From positions 1 through 17,053 of the forward strand of contig WOFQ01000171.1 of NCBI GenBank assembly GCA_012184525.1: a stretch of 17,053 nt of DNA, given 5' to 3'. Position numbers and translations under genes: made by a program. Source of the stretch: Xenoacremonium recifei. Its lineage: Eukaryota > Ascomycota > Sordariomycetes > Hypocreales > Nectriaceae. Below the pieces are notes generated by a model. The model made no database searches. It saw only the letters and a program-made list of their open reading frames with translations, and had not been told where the DNA came from. Positions 9,092-17,053 of the stretch are shown one piece after another (within the stretch, counting starts at the first letter, position 1; the number at the start of each line of letters is the position of its first letter).

Positions 9092-10889
9092 ATGCCGAAA
9101 AGGGCATGTGACGCCTGCAGACAGCGAAAAATCAAGGTACGGCCAGCCTGATTACCCCGCTTACGAGCAACTTGAACTCACTCTTTGGTTTCTCGTAGTG
9201 TGACCAGCTGTTGCCAAAATGTTCGCACTGCCGCTTGTCCAGCGTAATGTGCACGTATTGCATGCCCCGTCGGAAGCGCGGCCCTAAGTCTAAAAGCCGG
9301 TCCCTTGAAAGGGCAGCATTCGAGGCGAAAAGCGGAAGTCCTATGCATTATGATGGTAGACTACCTATGGGCACACAAGCGGGCTTCGGTGTTATTCGTG
9401 ACAACAGCGGCACAGAATGTGCTCAAGAGGTGTTAGCCAGCACCCCACTGGCTCAAAATCATCTCAACCTCCTATCATACTTCGCAAAGCACGAGATTAC
9501 GGCCGAAAACGCCGTCGAACGGTGCATCGACCTCTACATGGAATTCTTGTTCCCCTTGTTACCAATCATTTGCGAGTCTACTCTTCGCTCTCAGGCATCC
9601 CTGAAGCACCCCTCGCTGAATAGCATGGCGGCATACCCTTTCTCAACCTTACCGCCGGAGAGTCTTACTGCAATTCGCACGTATTCCCTCATTACATCGA
9701 TATGTGCCATCGTCGCTCATGTTAGGCCTTGCGAAATCTATCCCAACGACGACACTATTGGTTCCTTGTATTTAGCTTCATCACAGGCTGCGCTACAACC
9801 CTATGTGAGCCATGATATTTCTTGCCCAACATCGGCTTCACTTGCTATCCGAATCTTCCAAGCGTCCTGCTATCAAATGGTGGGAAACTCCTGTTTGGCA
9901 TGGCACACAATGGATGGAGCCCTGGGGTTAGCTCAAAAAATGCGCCTTCATGACGAAAGCTCGTATGATGGCCTGGATCCAACTGAAACGAAGTTGCGCC
10001 GCAATGCTTTGTGGTTTCTTTGTTCAGTTAACAAGTCTAAGTCCTTACTCGACAAAGAACAGCAATCTCTCCGGAGAGTCACTCTGCACACTCTGTGTGG
10101 TACTGTTTTCTGTCTAGATGAATCTGCGGAACTTCTCGATCGAAGTAGGCTTGAGAACCAGGGCCCGGCGGAAGAGTTCCTCATGGCTGGTTTCCGAAAG
10201 AACCATAAAGTCTGGGAACTCGGATTCCGTGTCCTTTTTGATCTTGATCTATTCTTGGCTGCAAATTCTAGGGTTATAAGCCCTACGAAGCTGAATGAAA
10301 TACAAGTGAAGAGCCTCACCACGTCATATCTAGAGTTTTTAACCGTCCTCGACGATCTACCGGAGTATATCCTGTCTCCCTCGACAGTCAATCACCCCGA
10401 CCCGTTTTGTGAGAACTATCAAAGAGGACGACTTTGGGTCCAAAAGACAAATATCGCCGTATCGTTTCATTACCTACGCATGTCAATTCTCAACCGTTTC
10501 ATATCTGAGGACTTACAAGATGTTCTTGGCTTGAGCAATAATCACACATCATCAAACTGGCAGAAGGTCCAAATCACACATGAACTCGTCAATCTACTCA
10601 GAGGGGTCCCTCTAGTCACCGTTAGAGCCAACGGAGAGCCTTGTGTATGCTATTCTATTTCGATGCAACGGAACTTACTTGTGCCTCATACTGACTATTG
10701 AATCATTGCTAGGCCGAGAAGCTGCGCTACATCTGTGCAACCCTTCTTGAGATAATTCAAGGGCAAGGGCCACCTCAAATTATCGGACGAGCCAGAAAAG
10801 ACTTCAGTACATTATTAGACTACTTATCAAAAATTGATTCTCGTGTATCTGAAAAGCTGGCTCGGTTGCTGCTAATATCCCCTGAATAA
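9092..10889 (+). CDS. Zn(II)2Cys6 fungal transcription factor
   Basis: Three exons, 9092-9136, 9199-10644 and 10713-10889, give 555 residues through introns of 62 and 68 bp. The first intron splits the zinc cluster, a common arrangement in this family. The spliced N-terminus has Cys6, Cys9, Cys16, Cys23, Cys26 and Cys33 (CX2CX6CX6CX2CX6C) with the basic RQRKIK between, followed by a basic linker PRRKRGPKSKSR. The remainder resembles the fungal-specific middle homology region: a long helical segment with SYFAKHEITAENAVERCIDL-type start, then SLAIRIFQASCYQMVGNSCL and AWHTMDGALGLAQKMRLH. Without the second intron the frame would stop at 10701. Splicing restores the usual NGEPC...LRYICATLLEII ending and stops at 10889. 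It should bind CGG-type half-sites in the nucleus and is the likely pathway-specific regulator of the neighbouring oxidoreductases. The target genes are inferred from position only. Confidence 0.93.
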
Positions 10890-11962
10890 GATCCAATTAT
10901 TGGGGCTTTTTTTGAGCAGGTATCCGGTTCCAAAACGATATTTATTTCAGCGCCAAGAAAAAAAGGATATTCTCAGTTATATACCCCAGCATCATCATCG
11001 CCCTGGCTTTTACAAAACATGAGAACCTATCGCCTTGCCCAGTCTGTGGTTGGCACTAAATTGGGCTGGTTACGCGTTGGGAAATTATGTGACGGGTGGT
11101 GACATGGAAGCAATCACTTTATTCCCGCTTTCACCAGGATCTCGATCCAGTCGAGGCAACCTGACGGATGCAATATATGCTGAGCCGTTTTATTTTGTCT
11201 TCAAGTACCAGGCTCCTAACTAAGAAAGCGGCTATCATTGAGAGTTCCATATTTATATACAAAGGCTCCCAGTGATTACAGGCATGGCCTTCCCAGTCCT
11301 AGTTGTGCTCTTTGCTCTCTTCCTCCGAGATGCACAGTTGCAAGGATAAGTCAGATTGTGAGAGGAGTTGCATACATCCTTTCGTATCAGGGTTATGTCA
11401 AGGTAGTAGAATGCTTTCACAGTAGTTATGGGGCCAAAGAGGCCACTTAGCTACAAGGTCAAGGTCAACATTAAGCTACTACATATTACCCAGATTTTGC
11501 ATTTAGTTACCGAATCTTGGCCCCCCTGATATATAATTCTATGTCTCGACTGTAACTATTGGGGTTCCCTAACTGTCAGGGCCCAACAGCATTAAGGTAA
11601 CAATCAGTTTTGCGGTTATTTTGACCACGCTGTTTGAGCACGTCCCTAAGATAATTCCTTAATTTCCGTCGCACTCTAACTCTAAGATCGACCCTGCCAG
11701 TGGACATGGGCAAACAATCAATTCTTATTTAACTCGTCCTTTGCTGTAGGTCATTGAATGGGGAAATTGCATTTCATTATGCGTTATTGTCTCGCTCGGG
11801 ATTTTCAACCAACAGCTGGAGAATTTGCCGACGTTATCCTCCGAGACTGACGATCCTATAATAGAAATGCCCCACTACTGGTAATACTGCCGCGCACTCT
11901 TCCGGCGAATTCGATTCAGAAGTCGGGCATCTTCTTTTGGGCATTTCAGCGGTCGGTCTGTT

Positions 11963-11987
11963 ACGATTTAGCGACGATTTAGCGACG
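11963..11987 (+). repeat. Tandem 11-mer ACGATTTAGCG upstream of the FAD monooxygenase
   Basis: Two exact back-to-back copies of ACGATTTAGCG, plus the first three bases of a third, lie about 160-180 bp upstream of the monooxygenase ATG and just upstream of its TATA box. The position suits a transcription-factor site, but two short copies alone are weak evidence. Confidence 0.5.
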
Positions 11988-12009
11988 CTTTCGCCTATCT
12001 AACTGAGTC

Positions 12010-12016
12010 TATATAA
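12010..12016 (+). promoter_or_regulatory. TATA box of the FAD monooxygenase gene
   Basis: TATATAA lies 129-135 bp upstream of the ATG at 12145 and is followed by an A-rich leader. Position and match suggest a core promoter element. Confidence 0.5.
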
Positions 12017-12144
12017 CGAAACTCTCATTTAAGGAACTAGAGAACACGAGATAATAAAAAAAAACATCATCGTGACCTTTGGTATCGACTCATATCTTTT
12101 CTAATATTGTCTTCATTCTCACTCTCAATCCCTCCAAAAGCGGC

Positions 12145-13356
12145 ATGGCTCATCTTCGCGTTCTTATCGTTGGAGGAGGCTGTGCTGGACTTGCCTTGGC
12201 CTTCTGGCTAGCCAAAACGGGTCATGAAGTTACCATCGTGGAAAGATATCCGGACTTGAGAGCCACTGGAGCGCAAGTCGATGTTCGTGAGCAGGGCATT
12301 GAAGTCCTTAGGCGGATGGGCATTCTAGAGGAAGTACGGAGCAGGCTCGCTGATGAAATGGGCACGGCCATCGTGGACGAAAAGGGTGCTGTGCATGGAC
12401 AATTTCTTGCCAACACAAGTGGTAAGGGGGCGCAGACAGCCACGTCGGAATACGAGATCATGCGCGGAGACTTTGTGCGAATCTTGTACGAAGCGACCAA
12501 AGATGATGTTAAATGTGTTTTTGGCAAGACGGTGGAGAGCTTCGACCAGGATGACTTAAAGGTCGTGGCGCACTTCTCAGACGGCACGTCAGATTCGTAT
12601 GACTTATTAGTCGGCGCCGATGGTCAAGGATCCAGAGTACGCCGAGCGTTTCTTTCATCTGATAGCGCCGACCCCATTCGACCACTGGGGGTGCAGATTG
12701 CGTACTGGATCATTCGTCGAGACGAGACCGACAGCAACATCAGTCGAATGTATCAAAGTCCTGGTGGCCGGATGATCTGGCGAAGGTCTCATAACGCTTT
12801 TGAGACTCAGGTTCTTTTATTTCGCAAGGGACATGAGCCAGGTCTGGCTAGGGCAAGCGAGGAGCAGCAAAAAAAGTTCTGGGTCGAAGATTTTCGCAGC
12901 GTTGGGTGGCAGGCGCCGCGCTTTTTCGAGGGTCTCAAAACGACCAGCAATTTCTATTGCAATGACGTCGTGCAAATCAAGACAGACAAGTGGTATAAAG
13001 GGCGGGTTGTTCTGGTCGGCGATGCTGCCGCCTGCGCCTCGCAGTTCAGTGGCATGGGTGTGACGACGAGTATTGTTGGTGCCTATATCCTCGCAGGGGA
13101 AATCAATCACCACGAAGGTGACCTTCAAAAGGCAATGGCTGGCTATGAGGCCAGCATGCGTCCATTCGTCAACGAGTTCCAGCGCATCAGTCCATGGTTT
13201 GTTCGCCTGTTACTGCCAAAAACGAGCTGGGGCATCAAGCTTGTTCGCTGGATTGCTTGGTTTACTTGTCTTATTCATCTTCCGGCTCTAATCGCGAAAC
13301 TCTCCAACTCAAATAAAGGCGGTATAGAGCTTCCTAGATATCCGGAGATGATATAG
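12145..13356 (+). CDS. FAD-dependent monooxygenase (TetX / salicylate-hydroxylase-like, PF01494 type)
   Basis: A single exon of 403 residues, intronless in contrast to its neighbours. The start is the ATG at 12145 because the dinucleotide-binding strand follows at once (LRVLIVGGGCAGLALAF, GxGxxG at residues 10-15, with Glu33 closing the fold). Other class A flavoprotein landmarks are the conserved Arg/Gly region RATGAQVDVREQG, the DG motif LLVGADGQGSRVRR (Asp159-Gly160), and the GD motif GRVVLVGDAAACAS (Gly292-Asp293) that contacts the FAD ribityl chain. Such enzymes use NAD(P)H and O2 to hydroxylate or decarboxylatively hydroxylate aromatic rings, or to modify polycyclic metabolites. The last 50 residues contain a hydrophobic amphipathic stretch (about 353-386), suggesting membrane association. 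The substrate is unknown. It lies downstream of the Zn2Cys6 gene in the same orientation, with its own TATA box. Confidence 0.93.
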   Translation: MAHLRVLIVGGGCAGLALAFWLAKTGHEVTIVERYPDLRATGAQVDVREQGIEVLRRMGILEEVRSRLADEMGTAIVDEKGAVHGQFLANTSGKGAQTATSEYEIMRGDFVRILYEATKDDVKCVFGKTVESFDQDDLKVVAHFSDGTSDSYDLLVGADGQGSRVRRAFLSSDSADPIRPLGVQIAYWIIRRDETDSNISRMYQSPGGRMIWRRSHNAFETQVLLFRKGHEPGLARASEEQQKKFWVEDFRSVGWQAPRFFEGLKTTSNFYCNDVVQIKTDKWYKGRVVLVGDAAACASQFSGMGVTTSIVGAYILAGEINHHEGDLQKAMAGYEASMRPFVNEFQRISPWFVRLLLPKTSWGIKLVRWIAWFTCLIHLPALIAKLSNSNKGGIELPRYPEMI

Positions 13357-14365
13357 AAGACCTCTGGGAAGGCGAAGTGATCTCACCGTTACGAGTATAC
13401 CCGTTGGTGTCCATACGTACTGTTCCACGGCTCAATTGAGAGTTGTGGCATTTTGGCCATTTTATAAATAGTCTAGTGTAGCCATAGGTACCTTAGAAAA
13501 GAATAACTCCTCGCTAATCTTTAGACGCCTTGAGAATGGATATAACATATTTGAGTACAGGTTCGTTGATTACACCGCACCATTCATACCTAGGCTAGCA
13601 CTTATTAGCAACCCAACTAGGTCGAGAAACAACCATGGAGTTGAAGATTAGAGTATCCAAAACTTGGCCGGGCCTTGAACTGGATATGTACCAGTCGGGA
13701 TGGTTGACCGGCAGGTTTGCCAAGAGGAAGATCTTGTCAACGCCGAAGGAAATTCCTCTTCCTCTGATGAATCCTGCGTTGCGTATAAAAAAAGCATTGC
13801 ATGCGGCATCTCCTGCATATAAAACATTTTATCACGTCCGTGAGCTTCGAGCTTCTTGTCCGGTCCATCCCGTCTCTACAGTTTCCCGTAGACGAGAAAC
13901 GATCTTTCTGCAGAGAAGGGCACGCTGTATATGCGCTTAGGTTGTGTTGCGCCTTTATGGAATATATTTTCCAAGACAGACCACGACCTCTATCAGTAGT
14001 GGCCAGAGTACAACGAACCACCTAAATCGGACATACCTGTAGCTACTGCCAACTATGCAGTTAAGATGCGAAAGACATGTTAGTGACTGGTTGGAAGATC
14101 CTAGCCGGAAGAGACATACCAGTGAGCATAAGAAAAGAGTTCAGCGAAGATTAAAATCCTCATTGGTGCCGGATCGCGGTTGCCCTGGACTACATTCAGC
14201 CTCAATCCAAAATGTCAGAGAATAGTAAGAGGAATATTTTAACCGAACGCGATCAGAAAATATCTCAACTGACTCATCAAAACAATTCCAATTAGTTACC
14301 CGAAAATGCGGTGATTAATAATGGATTGTGAACGGCGATGCTCGGAGAGTTGTAGGGGTATTTAT
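13357..14365. other. Convergent spacer between FAD monooxygenase and Ecm33-like gene
   Basis: This 1,009-bp region lies between two convergent stop codons. Short frames exist at 13635-13940 (+) and 13737-14021 (-), overlapping each other. They have no recognisable motif, signal peptide or splice-supported extension. Nothing else is visible. It is long for a purely 3' spacer and could hide an eroded gene. Confidence 0.45.
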
Positions 14366-15849
14366 TTATAGAAAATGCATTGTCATTAAGAGAAACGCCA
14401 CGATTGATCCTTTCCAAGTTATACTAATGATAATACCAGCGGACTCTTTTCCATCAACGCTTGTGCAGGTGAAGTCATCAGGAAGGATTGAACGATTCCG
14501 AAGTTCTTCAAACGGCGTACAATCAAAGTCTAATGTATTGCTCCCATACTGCTCTGGTTCGACAGTGAACGACTCGAGTACCTTGCCGTCATGTGAACTG
14601 TTATGATGCGCGAGGAATGTATCACTATCAACCAGCGATTAGTCAGTGTGGATGGAATCTCTCATACAACGTCAAGTCATTAACTCACAAAAAGCCATTC
14701 CCAACTGGGGTATCCACGATGGAGATGACCGTCAAGTTATTTATTGGCCAATACCAGGTCTCTTGTTGATTGTCTCCATTTTGGCTTGCGTACTCCGACG
14801 CCAGTGTAAGATTCGGATTGTTGTATATTTGAAGGTTCAGGTCCTCCCAATCAACAGCTTTAGACGTAATTTTGACCGACTGCAGATTCGCGTTTGATTG
14901 AATAGTGAGATTGGATACCACATCGAAGACAGATAGATCGACGGCCGTCTGGTTCGAGTTTTGACAAGTGAGCTCAGTCGTAGTCAGGTTTGTGAGGTTC
15001 ATGCCTGAGTTAAGTTGATAAATATCGCCATCTAGAAGCACGCTGTCAACTTCCATTGAGGTAGTCTCCGCTGCGCCAAAGGTGACATTGATATTGCTGC
15101 CTTGGATCTGGATTAATGCCACTTTGGCCCAGCCGAGGGTAACGTGCCTCACGTTGGGCAAGTTTTCGCTTTCAATGAGAATCCGAGAGTTGAGCTCATC
15201 TCCAGGTACCTTCAGTGGATGGTTGTAGAAGCTGTCGACTGTATCAACCGCTGCTCGCCAAAATTCAACAGACCCTTCGCCAGTTCCTGAGGTGAACCCC
15301 TTGAGGCCCTCGTGCTCAATAGTGGTGAGGTTGTCGGCCTCAATGAGAAAAAAACCCAGATGCGTTAGTTTTGTTATGTCTAGGCGTTTCAGATAGTTCA
15401 TTCGTTTCATGCTGATACCTCCTTCGACCCTGGTGAGATTCGGGAATTGCAGTTCTTCTAACCCATTAAAATACCAAAAGTAGATATTTCCGCCGATCGT
15501 TGTGAGAGTCGAGCTCGAAATCGAGAAGGACGGTGACGTGTAACATCCTGGATCCTCACAACCTTCGTACACAATATCTCCTTGGATGGTGTTTACGCCA
15601 TCCAGATTGAGATTCTCTGATAACCCAGATGCGAAAGTCAAGGTCCCCTCGATGGTCTGGCACTCAGTGCGAGTTATTTGTGCATCGTGAGTGTTCGCAA
15701 TTGTGACATTGCTACACGTTGCTCGAGCCTGCTCTGTTTCTGATTAGCATGATCTCCGTCTGAAACAAATCAAAATATAGCGCGTCACTGTTACCTAGGA
15801 ATAAGAGAAAGACACTTATTATCCTGCGAGAAAACCCCCGATACTGCAT
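14366..15849 (-). CDS. GPI-anchored Ecm33/Sps2-like cell-surface protein
   Basis: Three minus-strand exons, 15849-15795, 15733-14689 and 14624-14366, join to 452 residues through introns of 61 and 64 bp. The first exon encodes a basic N-terminus and hydrophobic core (RRIISVFLLFL); cleavage is likely after ARA at about residue 23. The mature part has the family's receptor-L-domain-like repeats (alternating beta strands such as LTTIGGNIYFWYF, LQFPNLTRVEGG and LNLQIYNNPNLTL), many N-x-S/T glycosylation sequons, and the conserved TPVGNGFFDTF that spans the second splice junction. The C-terminus (GSIVAFLLMTMHFL) is a hydrophobic GPI-attachment signal. Ecm33-type proteins are plasma-membrane/wall proteins needed for wall integrity in yeasts and moulds. 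Unlike classical Ecm33 there is no long Ser/Thr/Gly-rich stretch before the anchor. Its presence beside metabolic genes is unexpected, and a link to them is unproven. Confidence 0.92.
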
Positions 15850-16501
15850 TTTCAGGATTAATGAATGGCGCCCTTCGCGCCGAAGGCGTACCCGATAAAA
15901 GTGATGTACTGTCGAGTATTGTGCACGAGACTGAAAAAGAGTGATTTTCTAAGATCGATCCTCATCTGTTCCAATTTGCAGGGAGTGCGCCTTAGTATAT
16001 ATATCCTAATCCTTGGCACCGTAAACCGTAAACGTGGTATGATTAGGTGTCTGAGCCCCTTGCGGGAGATTATCCGAGGTTACATCTGGGCCTGAAGCTC
16101 CCAAACCCAACCAAATTCTTATTTCCGCCGGGTCGCATCACGTGCAGGCCTGATTGGAGGTTATGAACTGGATTTTTGTTCCTGGGTCCAACTCTTGCCC
16201 CCAGCTTGGATACTTCAATTTTCTCAGGTGTTTACATATATTGACAATGGGTTGGGTCTCAATCTCGACCCCACTCTAGTCGAGACAGATTTGGAGCTAA
16301 TAAGGCGATACAAGTTTGCGAACATCAGTTCAGTTGAAAAATTGCGAAGTGCAACACCAATTTGAAAATTGAAAACTAATTCATCGCAACCTCTACATAA
16401 TCCGGAGAAAAAGGCACTTAAGGTGCCAAATAAAACCTGAATACATACGATAAGTAGTATTATTTATCCCCCCCCCCTTCTTCTTTCTATAGCCAGCGTC
16501 G
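15850..16501. promoter_or_regulatory. Upstream region of the Ecm33-like gene up to the right repeat
   Basis: This 652-bp non-coding region contains an imperfect GC-rich palindrome at 15869-15888, about 20 bp upstream of the Ecm33-like ATG, and a TATATATAT tract at 15996-16004, about 150 bp upstream, that could serve as its TATA box. A run of ten C residues sits at 16468-16477 just before the right repeat. The open frame at 15865-16095 has no recognisable protein. Confidence 0.5.
15996..16004 (-). promoter_or_regulatory. Possible TATA element of the Ecm33-like gene
   Basis: An alternating TATATATAT tract, 147-155 bp upstream of the ATG at 15849. Such tracts can act as TATA boxes, but simple AT alternation also occurs by chance in fungal spacers. 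Confidence 0.35.
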
Positions 16502-16584
16502 TTTTGTTTTGTTTGTTTTGTTTTATTATTTAGCGTCCTGCAGGAGTCGAACCTGCCTGTTCCCTAGAGGGACAAGAGGACGTG
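16502..16584 (-). repeat. Right copy of tRNA-like inverted repeat with AAAAC-rich tail
   Basis: Read on the minus strand this matches 3-87 nearly base for base: the acceptor-like ACGTCCT, the short hairpin, the T-arm with the perfect B-box GGTTCGACTCC, AGGACGC, then TAA-rich sequence and an AAAAC-repeat tail. Differences from the left copy are C to T in the hairpin loop, T to C at the end of the acceptor stem (leaving an A-C mismatch), T to A just after the stem, and a tail 2 nt shorter. The head faces outward and the tail inward, mirroring the left copy. The outer flank begins TTCAGCTAGC. Confidence 0.85.
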
Positions 16585-17053
16585 TTCAGCTAGCTAGGAT
16601 GGTCGTCATTCGACAGGATCTGGATACAGCCATCTTGATACATTAGGGGTAGGTCATAGCCTCAGCTTCCTTACGGAAAACCTACTCAGCTAGGGTGCGT
16701 CGCCTTAACTGATCTGCTTCCTCCATCCTAGATAGATCACACCTCAATGCATAAGCTTCAAGTCATCGAGCTCATGCCCTCGTCAGCGAGGACAGATGCG
16801 CAGCAATTGCCGCCAACTTCGACCGGTTTGGAGGACCGGGTAAACCTGAGTCGTATTGCAGCTGAAGTTCAGCCCTTCGCGGAATGTATAGCTATAACCG
16901 TCGCGGACTAATGGCGAATACAGTCGCGGAATCAACGGGAAAGAGCGCGCTGGCTAGCGCCGGTAACAATAAGAAATGAAAGAAGAGGGTGAAGAGGCAG
17001 GTCTTAATGGCGGAGGCAGAATTTCTGGGAAGTTCATGACTCTCGGCCGGGTT
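16585..17053. other. Flanking sequence outside the right repeat; no confident gene
   Basis: These 469 bp lie outside the inverted-repeat pair. A 54-codon plus-strand frame with ATG at 16747 and TAA at 16909-16911 has no recognisable family. On the minus strand, 17008-16892 reads as a strongly signal-peptide-like segment with no Met in view. Either could be the edge of a gene extending beyond the window. I see no SDR N-terminal sequence here that would match the truncated gene on the left. Confidence 0.4.

Larger units (their letters stand above)
10890..12144. other. Spacer and promoter region upstream of the FAD monooxygenase
   Basis: This 1,255-bp region contains only short unrecognisable open frames (for example 11035-11223 and 11238-11450). 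The distal part seems featureless. The proximal 250 bp look regulatory: a CCG-N10-CGG inverted pair at 11890-11905, a tandem 11-mer ACGATTTAGCG at about 11963-11987, and a TATATAA box at 12010-12016. A leader open frame reads in frame into the monooxygenase from 12079 but has no ATG before 12145. Confidence 0.5.

Noticed and set aside
9948..10391. 147-residue minus-strand open frame
   Set aside because: Lies wholly inside the main exon of the Zn2Cys6 regulator and is its antisense shadow.
12079..12144. In-frame upstream extension of the FAD monooxygenase
   Set aside because: Has no ATG, and the flavin-binding strand begins right after the ATG at 12145, so the extension is leader sequence.
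13635..14021. Overlapping 101- and 94-residue open frames on opposite strands
   Set aside because: Neither shows a domain, signal peptide or convincing splice continuation, and they overlap in antisense. No support beyond length.
15869..15888. GC-rich imperfect palindrome near the Ecm33-like start
   Set aside because: A single short palindrome with no second copy in the window; not enough to call an operator or RNA structure.
16468..16477. Run of ten C residues
   Set aside because: Ordinary homopolymer, prone to length error in sequencing; no functional inference made.
3..16584. Starship-type giant transposon
   Set aside because: No DUF3435 tyrosine-recombinase captain is visible, the block is short for that class, and its ends are not the terminal repeats expected of it.
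16747..16911. 54-codon plus-strand open frame after the right repeat
   Set aside because: Starts and stops cleanly but matches no family I recognise and shows no splice-supported extension; too short to call a gene.

Overview
The window looks like nuclear DNA of a filamentous ascomycete (Pezizomycotina). Most genes are split by short GT..AG introns of 49-198 bp, several with CTAAC/CTGAC-like branch sites. The protein families present (Zn2Cys6 regulator, Dal5-type MFS carrier, NmrA-like reductase, Ecm33-like GPI protein) are typical of that group, and fairly GC-balanced exons sit in AT-richer spacers. I cannot name the genus. All gene models were spliced by hand and checked for reading-frame continuity. 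No database search was possible.

Layout, left to right. 3-87: an 85-bp repeat (51-nt tRNA-like fold plus AAAAC-rich tail). About 88-864 (+): a short-chain dehydrogenase without its N-terminal NAD(P) motif, because the repeat tail abuts the coding sequence. 1436-3047 (-): a six-exon 2-oxoglutarate/Fe(II) oxygenase. 3048-4033: a divergent promoter region with a degenerate 44-bp tandem repeat. 4034-6140 (+): an eight-exon Dal5-like MFS transporter. 6141-7407: a spacer with possible gene relics. 7408-8618 (-): a four-exon NmrA/isoflavone-reductase-like protein. 8619-9091: a divergent promoter. 9092-10889 (+): a three-exon Zn2Cys6 transcription factor. 12145-13356 (+): a single-exon FAD monooxygenase. 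14366-15849 (-): a three-exon GPI-anchored Ecm33-like wall protein. 16502-16584: an inverted second copy of the terminal repeat, followed by about 470 bp with no confident gene.

Functionally this is a compact set of oxidoreductases (SDR, 2OG oxygenase, NmrA reductase, flavin monooxygenase) with one carrier and one local-type regulator. No polyketide synthase, NRPS, terpene cyclase or other backbone enzyme is visible. It could be a catabolic or detoxification cluster for an imported small acidic or aromatic compound, or a set of tailoring genes whose core enzyme lies elsewhere. That role is inference.

The most unusual feature is architectural. The gene set is enclosed by near-identical inverted repeats about 16.4 kb apart. 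Each carries a perfect pol III B-box and folds as an acceptor-stem/T-arm minihelix, with the A-rich tail pointing inward. No transposase, tyrosine recombinase or reverse transcriptase is visible, so the block is either a non-autonomous cargo-carrying unit or simply lies between two SINE-like insertions.
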